Origin: Streptomyces sp. NBC_00568
Lineage (GTDB): Bacteria; Actinomycetota; Actinomycetes; Streptomycetales; Streptomycetaceae
Direction of reading: 5' to 3'
Assembly: GCF_026341855.1 (NCBI RefSeq)
Contig: NZ_JAPENW010000001.1
Coordinates: forward strand, 6,873,001 to 6,937,000
Length of the DNA stretch: 64,000 nucleotides
Every line of letters begins with the position of its first letter. Position 1 is the first letter of the stretch. The notes under the pieces are model-generated. The model searched no databases, was not told the DNA's origin, and saw only the letters and a list, made by a program, of their open reading frames with translations. A program made the position numbers and the translations under genes. This document shows, one piece after another, positions 43,917-52,811 of this stretch.

Positions 43917-46220
43917 TCAGGGCGTGGACGTCGCCGCGGCGGTGCCGGGGTGCGGGCCGTACGCCGTCATGAAGCGGTCGCGGAAGGTGTCCATGCGCCA
44001 CTCCGGCGCGGTCTTGGCGGGCTTCAGGCCGTCCGTCCAGCCCCAGTCGGAGATCCTGTCCAGCACCTTCGGGTCCTTCGCGACGATCGAGACGGGCACG
44101 TCCCGGCTCGTGCTTCCGGCGGTGACCGTCGGCACGGGCTGGTGGTCGCCGAGGAAGACGAGCACGGTGTTCTCGTCGCCGTACTTCTCGACGTACTGGG
44201 TGAGACTGTGCAGCGAGTACTCGATGGCGTTGCGGTACTCCCTGCGCACGCTCTCCGGGTTTTTCCAGACCTCCTTGGGGTCCTTGCCCTCCTTCTTGAT
44301 CTGGTTGTAGACCGAACCGTCGCCGAGGTCGTTCCAGTCGATCATGTGGGCGATCGGTGCCCAGGGGTTGTGGCTGGAGGCGAGGATGATCTCGGCCATC
44401 ATCGGCTTGCGGTTCTTCTTGCCGTGCTCCAGGCGCTCGAACGCCCCCAGGCTGAACTGGTCGGGCACGGGCGTCCAGCTGAAGTACGGGCCGTTGTAGC
44501 CGAGGTGCTCGGAGTCGTAGATGCGGTCGAGGCCGAAGAACTTGCCCTCCGGCCAGGCGCGGCGGACACCCGGCACGATGCCGACGGTGTCCCAGGCGCC
44601 GGTCTTCTGGAAGTACTTGGTGAGCGTGTTGCGGTCGCTGGTGGTCAGACTCCGGTAGCGCTGCTGGTTCTTGATCCACAGCCCGGAAAGGAACGTGGAG
44701 TGGGCCAGCCAGCTGCCGGCGCCCGTGACGGGCGAGCGCAGCCAGGCGCTGCGCGAGGAGAACCCGGCCGACTTCAGCCCGCTGGTCCCCTCGGAGAGGA
44801 CCGAGTCGATCTCCTTGGACATCGCCGGGTCGTCGATCGCCGTACGGCCGTAGCTCTCGATGAAGGTGAACAGGACGTCCTTGCCGCGCAGTCCGGTCAG
44901 CAGCTGATCCGGCGGGGTGTCGGCGAAGGCGTCGACGGACGCCTGCTTCGCGAAGATCTGGCCGTCGTGAAGGCTCGCCTGCACCTGGTCCACCCGGTTC
45001 TGGACGATCGTGGCGTTCATCTGGGACGCCACGGGCACGTCCGTGAACTGCACGCCGAGCGTCACACAGGTGATCCAGGCGGTGCCGAGGACCAGGGTCG
45101 TGCGGGTGGCGACGGGCCGGTGGCGGACCATGACGTCGGTCAGCCGTGCGACCGCGAGCGTCATGAGGACGAGCAGGGCGATGACGAGCACGACGACCGC
45201 GATCAGGGCGACGATCTCACCGGAGCGGCCGAAGGACTCCTTCACCCAGTCCGCGGCGTTCTCGAACAGGATCCAGTCCAGGACCAGGTCGAACGGCCGG
45301 GCCATGACCGAGTAGAAGCCCATGTCGACGAACTTCAGGATGGTCACCAGGCCGAGCAGCGCTCCCACGACGTACGACGTGATGCGCCTCGGCTTCGGCG
45401 GCAGCGCCAGCAGCAGGGCGGCGAGGAGGACTCCCTCCGCCGGGATGCGCACGAATGCGCCGAATTCGAGGCGCTCGAGCTTGTTCGGCACGAGGAGGCC
45501 GAAGAGCACGAGTGCGCCGGCGAGGACCGTCGTCCCGACGGTCACGATCCGCGCCGCCCGGGGATACTCGGCCAGCCGGCCCCGCAGGCCGCGCCGCCCG
45601 CCTGCGGCCTTCTCGGAGACGCCGCCGTCCCCGTCGGCATCTGCCTTCTCGGAGCGGCCGTCGCCCCCGTCTGCGTCCGCGTGGACCGTCTCGGGACCGC
45701 CGCCGTCGGTGTCGCCGTCGGTGTCGGCGTCGGTGTCGGCGTCGGCCTCCGAGGCGGCGTCGCCCTCCACCACCGCGGGGACCCGCACGTCGGGCTCCGC
45801 TTCGGCACGCACACTCGTGTCGCCCGCGGCGTCAGCACCCGCCGTCGTGTCGGCATCCGGATCAGCACCCGCTGTGGTGCCGCCTTCGGCCTGCGCACCC
45901 ACGGTCGTGTCGGCATCCGCGTCCGGGCTCACAGGCTCGTCCGATTCCAGGGCGTCCGCACCCGCGGTCTCATCGGATCCCGGGGCGTCCGCGCCCGTGG
46001 TCCCATCGGTTTCCACGTCGTCCGTACGGGCGGTGCCGTCGGCTTCCGTGTCGTCCGTTCGCGCGATCGCGTCGGCCTCCGGGGCGGTCGGGCCGGGCTC
46101 CGGTCCGGTCTCCGGCTCCGCATCGGCGGGCGTTCCGGTCGCCGTGGCGGCGTCCGGATGCGGCTCCGTCTCCGGCTCCGGTTGTTCCGGCAGTTGACTG
46201 GAGCGCGTGATGTGCGACAC
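43917..46220 (-). CDS. LtaS-like membrane sulfatase / phosphoglycerol transferase family protein
   Basis: A 767-residue membrane protein. Residues 1 to about 175 are an acidic low-complexity stretch (repeats such as TDDTEADGTARTDD, DADTDADTDGDTDG), followed by basic RRGLRGRLAEYPRAARIV. Five hydrophobic helices come next (for example TVLAGALVLFGLLV and IVALIAVVVLVIALLVLMTL), then an extracytoplasmic sulfatase domain with FTFIESYGRTA, HSTFLSGLW and FLGDHQPVPT as metal and nucleophile blocks. LtaS-type enzymes transfer glycerol-phosphate to polymers; streptomycete relatives are of unproved role. GTG 46220 is supported by GGAAGGA eight bases upstream. The 5-helix plus sulfatase order is classic for LtaS. 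Confidence 0.85.
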   Translation of the reverse strand: MSHITRSSQLPEQPEPETEPHPDAATATGTPADAEPETGPEPGPTAPEADAIARTDDTEADGTARTDDVETDGTTGADAPGSDETAGADALESDEPVSPDADADTTVGAQAEGGTTAGADPDADTTAGADAAGDTSVRAEAEPDVRVPAVVEGDAASEADADTDADTDGDTDGGGPETVHADADGGDGRSEKADADGDGGVSEKAAGGRRGLRGRLAEYPRAARIVTVGTTVLAGALVLFGLLVPNKLERLEFGAFVRIPAEGVLLAALLLALPPKPRRITSYVVGALLGLVTILKFVDMGFYSVMARPFDLVLDWILFENAADWVKESFGRSGEIVALIAVVVLVIALLVLMTLAVARLTDVMVRHRPVATRTTLVLGTAWITCVTLGVQFTDVPVASQMNATIVQNRVDQVQASLHDGQIFAKQASVDAFADTPPDQLLTGLRGKDVLFTFIESYGRTAIDDPAMSKEIDSVLSEGTSGLKSAGFSSRSAWLRSPVTGAGSWLAHSTFLSGLWIKNQQRYRSLTTSDRNTLTKYFQKTGAWDTVGIVPGVRRAWPEGKFFGLDRIYDSEHLGYNGPYFSWTPVPDQFSLGAFERLEHGKKNRKPMMAEIILASSHNPWAPIAHMIDWNDLGDGSVYNQIKKEGKDPKEVWKNPESVRREYRNAIEYSLHSLTQYVEKYGDENTVLVFLGDHQPVPTVTAGSTSRDVPVSIVAKDPKVLDRISDWGWTDGLKPAKTAPEWRMDTFRDRFMTAYGPHPGTAAATSTP

Positions 46221-46375
46221 GCCGATGGTCCTTCCGTACGAAGCCCCGCGATGACACGACGACACGCCCCGGGGCAAGGCAGGTGTGCCATCATCCGTAC
46301 GGCTGATCTTCACCCATCGTTCAGCTGTGAGGGTCAATCGCGGGCAAAGAGTACGCCGGGCGACGGGTGTTCCGT

Positions 46376-48004
46376 TCAGTGTGTCGCGTTCGCGGCGACC
46401 GACCGGGCCCAGCGGTAGTCCGCCTTGCCGCTCGGGGAGCGCTGGATGGAGTCGGTGATGACGAGCCGGCGCGGGATCTTGTAGCCCGCGAGGTGGGTGC
46501 GGCAGTGCGTCTGGATGTCGTCGAGGGACGGTGAGGACGCGCCCTCCCGGAGCTGGACGACGGCCGCCACGTGGTTGCCCCACTTGGGGTCGGGCACTCC
46601 GGCGACCAGCGCGTCGTACACGTCCGGATGCGACTTGAGGGCCTGTTCGACCTCTTCGGGGTAGACCTTCTCGCCGCCGGTGTTGATGCACTGCGAGCCG
46701 CGGCCGAGGACGGTGACGATCCCCTCCTCGTCGACCGTGGCCATGTCGCCGAGGAGCACCCAGCGTTCGTCGCCCTTCCGGAAGAAGGTCTCGGCGGTCT
46801 TCTTGGGGTCGTTGTAGTAGCCGAGGGGTACGTGGCCGCGCTGCGCGACCCGCCCCGGCTCGCCGACCTTGACCGGCTCGTGGGTGACCGGATCCACCAC
46901 CTGCGTACGGGAGTTCACCCGGATCCGGAAGCCGCGCTCCGGGCCGGAATCAGCAGTCGCGGTGCCGTTGAAGCCGGACTCCGAGGAGCCGAAGTTGTTG
47001 AGCAGCATCACGTTCGGGACGAGCGCCTGGAACTGCTCGCGCACGGTGTCCGACATGATCGCGCCGGACGAGGACACGCTGAACAGGGCGGAACAGTCCG
47101 TGCCCTTCAAGGGACCGTTCAACGCGTCGATCAGCGGCCGCAGCATCGCGTCGCCGACCAGCGACACACTGGTCACCCGCTCCTTCTCGATCGTCCGCAG
47201 GACTTCAGCGGGCGCGAACTTGCGGTGGAGCACGACGCGTTGGCCGAAGTTGAAGGCGATGAACGCGGTGAGCGTCGAGGTGCCGTGCATCAGCGGGGGA
47301 GTGGGGAAGAAGGTGATCCCCGCGCCTCCGGCCGCGACGCGTTCGGCGAGCTCCTCCGGCCTTTTCACCGGATCGCCGGTCGGCGCGCCCCCGCCGAGGC
47401 CGGCGAAGAACAGGTCCTCCTGCCGCCACATCACTCCCTTGGGCATCCCCGTGGTGCCGCCGGTGTAGATGATGAACTGGTCGTCCGCGGAACGCGCGGG
47501 GAAGCCGCGCCCGGGTGACCCGGCGGCCTCGGCGTCGGCGAAGTCCACCATGCTCGGCGCGTCCGGCGCGTCCGCTCCGGACGCCGGGGTGCCCACCCGG
47601 ACGAGGTGCCGCAGCCGCGGGGCGCGCGGTCGTGCCGCCGTCACCCGGTCGGTGAACTCCGCGTCGAAGACCAGTGCCGCCAGATCCGCGTCCTGGTAGA
47701 GGTAGGCCAACTCCTCTTCCACATAGCGGTAGTTGACGTTGACCGGTACGACACGCGCCTTCAGACAGGCCAATACGGTCTGGAGGTACTCGATGCCGTT
47801 GTAGAGGTGGAGGCCGAGATGCTCGCCCGGGCGGATCCCGCTGTCGATCAGATGGTGCGCGACACGATTCGCGGCCGCGTCCAGCTGCGCGTACGTCAGG
47901 CGGCGCTCCGCGCCCGTGCCGGGGTGGTCGATGTACACGAGCGCCTCGCGGTCCGGGACCACGTCGACGACCGACTCGAACAGGTCGGCAAGGTTGTACT
48001 CCAC
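46376..48004 (-). CDS. Acyl-CoA synthetase (AMP-forming) C
   Basis: A 542-residue acyl-CoA synthetase resembling actinobacterial steroid/long-chain FadD proteins. Motifs: IYTGGTTGMPKGVMWRQ (P-loop, with GG in place of SG), NNFGSSESGFNG, LGDMATVDEEGIVTVLGRGS and the Lys in RSPSGKADYRWA. GTG 48004 is chosen because AGGAGGA lies just upstream; the longer frame to 48115 would run towards the operator. Divergent from the enoyl-CoA hydratase gene across a shared palindrome, so synthetase C and the hydratase operon are probably co-regulated. It supplies acyl-CoA for the beta-oxidation-like steps. Confidence 0.9.
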   Translation of the reverse strand: MEYNLADLFESVVDVVPDREALVYIDHPGTGAERRLTYAQLDAAANRVAHHLIDSGIRPGEHLGLHLYNGIEYLQTVLACLKARVVPVNVNYRYVEEELAYLYQDADLAALVFDAEFTDRVTAARPRAPRLRHLVRVGTPASGADAPDAPSMVDFADAEAAGSPGRGFPARSADDQFIIYTGGTTGMPKGVMWRQEDLFFAGLGGGAPTGDPVKRPEELAERVAAGGAGITFFPTPPLMHGTSTLTAFIAFNFGQRVVLHRKFAPAEVLRTIEKERVTSVSLVGDAMLRPLIDALNGPLKGTDCSALFSVSSSGAIMSDTVREQFQALVPNVMLLNNFGSSESGFNGTATADSGPERGFRIRVNSRTQVVDPVTHEPVKVGEPGRVAQRGHVPLGYYNDPKKTAETFFRKGDERWVLLGDMATVDEEGIVTVLGRGSQCINTGGEKVYPEEVEQALKSHPDVYDALVAGVPDPKWGNHVAAVVQLREGASSPSLDDIQTHCRTHLAGYKIPRRLVITDSIQRSPSGKADYRWARSVAANATH

Positions 48005-48121
48005 CGTTCCTCCTGACCGTGTACGTGCGTGGCCGGGTGCCCCGGGGCGTGTCCGCCCTGGGCGCCCGACGGTCATCAGAGCAAAGCCGGACTCAACTGG
48101 GAAGGGTCCCGGCACAAGAAA

Positions 48122-48138
48122 TCTGACTGTCTGTCAGA
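48122..48138. promoter_or_regulatory. Candidate operator (TetR-like), copy 2, divergent promoter
   Basis: TCTGACTGTCTGTCAGA is a perfect 6-5-6 inverted repeat between synthetase C (minus) and the enoyl-CoA hydratase (plus). The flanking AAAA and outer bases are the same as at 33851-33867. It is well placed to control both directions at once. Confidence 0.6.
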
Positions 48139-48202
48139 AAACCCTTGTACTGGCTCGACGCCTCCTGCAACCTGTTCTCGTTCCTGAGACGGGAGGACGG
48201 CA

Positions 48203-49003
48203 ATGGGTGGGACGGAACACCTCACCGTGCAGCGCGAAGGCGCCACACTGGTGCTCACGCTCAACAGGCCCGAGGCCAAGAACGCGCTCTCGCTGCCGAT
48301 GCTGGTCGGTCTGTACGACGGCTGGATCGAGGCCGACGAGGACGACGCGATCCGCTCGATCGTGCTCACCGGCGCCGGCGGTGCCTTCTGCGCCGGGATG
48401 GACCTCAAGGCGCTGGCCGGAAAGGGCATGGAGGGCGAGCAGTACCGGGACCGGCTCAAGGCCGACCCCGATCTGCACTGGAAGGCCATGCTGCGCCACC
48501 ACCGCCCCCGCAAACCGGTGATCGCGGCCGTCGAGGGGTACTGCGTCGCCGGCGGCACCGAGATCCTCCAGGGCACCGACATCCGGGTCGCCGGAGCCTC
48601 CGCGACCTTCGGTCTCTTCGAGGTCAGGCGCGGCCTCTTCCCGATCGGCGGCTCGACGGTCCGGCTGCAACGCCAGATCCCGCGCACCCACGCCCTCGAA
48701 ATGCTCCTCACGGGACGCCCGTACTCCGCCGAGGAGGCCGCGGGCATCGGCCTGATCGGTCATGTCGTGCCCGACGGCACCGCGCTCGACAAGGCCCTCG
48801 CCGTCGCCGAGCAGATCAACGCCTGCGGCCCGCTCGCGGTCGAGGCCGTCAAGGCCTCCGTGTACGAGACCGCCGAACTGACCGAGACCGACGGCCTCGC
48901 AGCCGAACTGCGGCGCGGCTGGCCGGTCTTCGACACCGCCGACGCCAAGGAGGGCTCCCGGGCCTTCGCCGAGAAGCGCCCGCCGGTCTACCGGCGCGCC
49001 TGA
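48203..49003 (+). CDS. Enoyl-CoA hydratase / crotonase family protein
   Basis: A 266-residue crotonase-fold enzyme. The CoA-binding and oxyanion blocks are LNRPEAKNALSLPML, GGAFCAGMDLKAL and KPVIAAVEGYCVAGGTEIL. The two usual catalytic Glu positions are partly covered (GGTEIL), with FEVRRGLFPIGG following, as in EchA-type hydratases that act on bulky acyl groups. GACGGGAGGACGGCAATG gives the ribosome site. First gene of an operon with a DUF35 protein and two thiolase-like proteins, which together resemble side-chain degradation modules for branched or steroid-like acids. Confidence 0.9.
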   Translation: MGGTEHLTVQREGATLVLTLNRPEAKNALSLPMLVGLYDGWIEADEDDAIRSIVLTGAGGAFCAGMDLKALAGKGMEGEQYRDRLKADPDLHWKAMLRHHRPRKPVIAAVEGYCVAGGTEILQGTDIRVAGASATFGLFEVRRGLFPIGGSTVRLQRQIPRTHALEMLLTGRPYSAEEAAGIGLIGHVVPDGTALDKALAVAEQINACGPLAVEAVKASVYETAELTETDGLAAELRRGWPVFDTADAKEGSRAFAEKRPPVYRRA

Positions 49004-49081
49004 CCCACGTGCCCGCGCCCGGACGCGTCCGACCCGCCCCGCGGACGCGGCGCGTCCGGCCCTCGGAAGGAGAGATCCGGG

Positions 49082-50023
49082 ATGCCCGAAGTCCTCAAAG
49101 CCCCCCTCGTCGTCGAGTTCCCCTTCACCCGCTCGCTCGGGCCCGTGCAGAGCGCCTTCCTCACGGGCCTGCGCGAGCAGGTCGTCCTCGGCGTACGGAC
49201 CGCCGACGGCCGCACGCTCGTCCCGCCCGTCGAGTACGACCCCGTCACCGCCGAGGAGCTGCGCGACCTCGTCGAGGTCGCCCCCACCGGCACCGTCACC
49301 ACCTGGGCCTGGAACCACGAACCCCGCCGCGGCCAGCCGCTCGACACGCCCTTCGCCTGGGTCCTGGTCCAGCTCGACGGAGCGGACACCGGCCTGCTGC
49401 ACGCCCTCGACGCCCCCGGCCCCGACGCCGTGCGCACCGGGATGCGCGTCCGTGTCCGCTGGGCCCGCGAACGCTCCGGCGCGATCACCGACATCGCCTG
49501 CTTCGAGCCCTACGACGGCGCGGCGGGCGAACTCACGGGCCACGACGGCAGGTTCGAGGACATGGTCACCGGAATCGTCGCCCCCGCACGGCTCGACTAC
49601 GTCTACTCGCCGGGCCGCGCCCAGGCCGCCTACATCGCGAGCCTCTCCGAGCAGCGGACCGTCGGCGAACGCTGCCCGTCCTGCCACAAGGTGTACGTCC
49701 CGCCCAAGGGAGCGTGCCCCACCTGCGGCGTGGCCACCTCCGAACAGGTCGAGGTCGGACCGCGCGGCACCGTCACCACGTACTGCATCGTCAACATCAA
49801 GGCGAAGAACCTCGACATCGAAGTGCCCTACGTCTACGCCCACATCGCGCTCGACGGAGCCGGCCTCGCACTGCACGGCCGGATCGGCGGCATCCCCTAC
49901 GACGAGGTCCGCATGGGCCTGCGCGTGGAGCCCGTGTGGACGGAGGGCGGCCGCTACCCGGACCACTACCGGCCCACCGGGGAACCCGACGCGGACTACG
50001 AGACGTACAAGGAGATGCTGTAG
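49082..50023 (+). CDS. Double DUF35 (OB-fold) protein, acyl-CoA/aldolase partner
   Basis: A 313-residue protein made of two DUF35-like halves. The C-terminal half (about 160-313) has the complete rubredoxin-like zinc ribbon CPSCHKVYVPPKGACPTCG followed by an OB fold. The N-terminal half (about 10-140) aligns by pattern (FLTGLREQVVLGVRTADG, then TGTVTTWAW) but has no Cys pairs, so its zinc site is lost. DUF35 proteins are obligate partners of thiolase-like aldolases such as Ltp2. The next gene starts directly after its stop, which supports complex formation with one or both thiolase-like proteins. Confidence 0.87.
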   Translation: MPEVLKAPLVVEFPFTRSLGPVQSAFLTGLREQVVLGVRTADGRTLVPPVEYDPVTAEELRDLVEVAPTGTVTTWAWNHEPRRGQPLDTPFAWVLVQLDGADTGLLHALDAPGPDAVRTGMRVRVRWARERSGAITDIACFEPYDGAAGELTGHDGRFEDMVTGIVAPARLDYVYSPGRAQAAYIASLSEQRTVGERCPSCHKVYVPPKGACPTCGVATSEQVEVGPRGTVTTYCIVNIKAKNLDIEVPYVYAHIALDGAGLALHGRIGGIPYDEVRMGLRVEPVWTEGGRYPDHYRPTGEPDADYETYKEML

Positions 50024-51075
50024 ATGCGGACCGTCAGGGACATCGCCGTCGTCGCCTTCGGGCAGACCGAACACCGGCGCACCTCCGACGAGCTCTCCGA
50101 GGTCGAGATGCTCATCCCGGTCCTGCACGACGTCCTCGACCGGACGGGCCTGCAGACCAGCGACATAGGCTTCACCTGCTCCGGCTCCTCGGACTACCTC
50201 GCGGGCCGCGCCTTCTCCTTCACCATGGCGCTCGACGGCGTCGGCGCCTGGCCGCCGATCAGCGAGTCGCACGTCGAGATGGACGGCGCCTGGGCGCTGT
50301 ACGAGGCGTGGACCAAACTGCTGACCGGTGACGCCGACACCGCGCTCGTGTACGCGTACGGCAAGTCGTCGCCCGGTTCCGTGCGCGACGTACTGACCCG
50401 GCAGCTGGACCCGTACTACCTGGCCCCGCTGTGGCCCGACTCGGTCGCCCTCGCCGCGCTCCAGGCGCAGGCGCTCATCGACGCGGGCGAGACCGACGAA
50501 CTCGCCCTCGCCTCGGTCGCCGCCCGGAGCCGGACCTCCGCGACCGCCAACTCTCATGCGCAGCTGCGGGGTTCGGTGCCGCAGGGCGACTATCTCGTAC
50601 GACCGCTGCGCACCGGCGACTGCCCGCCCGTCGGCGACGGCGCCGCCGCCGTGATCCTCGCCACGGGAGACCGGGCACGCGACCTCTGCGAGCGGCCCGC
50701 CTGGATCCGGGGCATCGACCACCGCATCGAGGCGCACTCCCTCGGAGTGCGCGACCTGACCGACTCGCCGTCCACCCGGCTGGCCGCCGAACGGGCCGGC
50801 GCCTTCGAACGGCCCGTCGACACCGCCGAGTTGCACGCCCCCTTCACCTCCCAGGAAGTGATCCTGCGCAAGGCGCTGCGGCTCGACGACAGCGTGCGAA
50901 TCAACCCGTCGGGTGGCGCGCTCGCCGCCAACCCGGTGATGGCGGCCGGGCTCATCCGCATCGGTGAGGCCGCCGTGCGTGTCCACCGCGGGGAGTCCGA
51001 CCGGGCGCTCGCCCACGCCACCTCGGGCCCCTGCCTCCAACAGAACCTGGTCGCCGTACTCGAAGGGGATGCCCG

Positions 51076-51079
<4 letters not shown>
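50024..51079 (+). CDS. Thiolase-like / lipid-transfer-protein (Ltp) family protein 1
   Basis: A 351-residue thiolase-fold protein of the SCP-x/Ltp type. Family pattern: DIAVVAFGQTEH at the start, TALVYAYGKSSPG in the middle, and NPSGGALAANPVMAAGLIRIGE at the end. At the position of the thiolase nucleophilic Cys (C-x-x-G) it reads EMDG, and the usual H-D-C-F block is LHAPFTSQE, so classical thiolysis is unlikely. Such proteins can act as retro-aldolases with a DUF35 partner, which is coded immediately upstream with no gap. The stop overlaps the next gene by ATGA. Confidence 0.88.
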
Positions 51080-52242
<1,163 letters not shown>

Positions 52243-52326
52243 AACCGTCCCCCCTCACGTGGCCTGTCCGCCACCGGGACCGATCGCTAGGCTGGCCGCG
52301 GACGACGAACCGGGAGGAGCACGGAC

Positions 52327-52569
52327 GTGGCCGAGAGCACCATCGAGCAACACCCGCTCGCGGGCTGGGACAAGCCTGAGCTGGACCTCAGCAACGCCGA
52401 ATGGCAGTCCAGCAGCCGAGGGCGGGGGGACGTCCAGATCGCTTTTGTCGAGGGCTTCATCGCGATGCGCAACAGTGGCCGCCCGCAGAGCCCTTCCTTG
52501 ATCTTCACACCCGCGGAGTGGGGGGCGTTCGTATCGGGAGCCCGCGAGGGCGAGTTCGACCTGACCTGA
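52327..52569 (+). CDS. DUF397 domain protein
   Basis: An 80-residue protein of the DUF397 family, seen by the WQSSSRGRGDVQIAFVEG core and the ending SLIFTPAEWGAFVSGAREGEFD. GTG 52327 follows GGGAGGAG. In Streptomyces such proteins normally sit next to an XRE-family regulator and act as its small partner; no such regulator is adjacent here, so this is a solitary copy. Cytosolic. Function unknown at the molecular level. Confidence 0.85.
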   Translation: MAESTIEQHPLAGWDKPELDLSNAEWQSSSRGRGDVQIAFVEGFIAMRNSGRPQSPSLIFTPAEWGAFVSGAREGEFDLT

Positions 52570-52811
52570 ACCGACGACCGCCGGGCCCTCCCGCCCCGCC
52601 CCTACCGGGGAGGGGCGGCGGCCTGACGTGCCGCGCCCAAGTGGCCCCTCACCGACCGGCTCTTCCGCGGACACGCTGTCATGACACGGTTCTGACCAGG
52701 AGCGCTCGAACGGGCTGCCCCGTGGATGATCCGGGCGTACGCTGAGGTGCCTGGAGGTCACGGTGCGCATCCGCTCCCCGCGCGGCCGCGCGATCGTGAC
52801 AGGGGGTGATC

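Noticed and set aside
45700..46150. Short repeats that could suggest a CRISPR-like or satellite array
   Set aside because: They are in-frame codon repeats of the acidic low-complexity tail, with irregular unit length and no spacers.
43641..46418. 925-codon plus-strand frame
   Set aside because: Opposite of the LtaS-like gene; repetitive composition only reflects the acidic repeats and GC bias.
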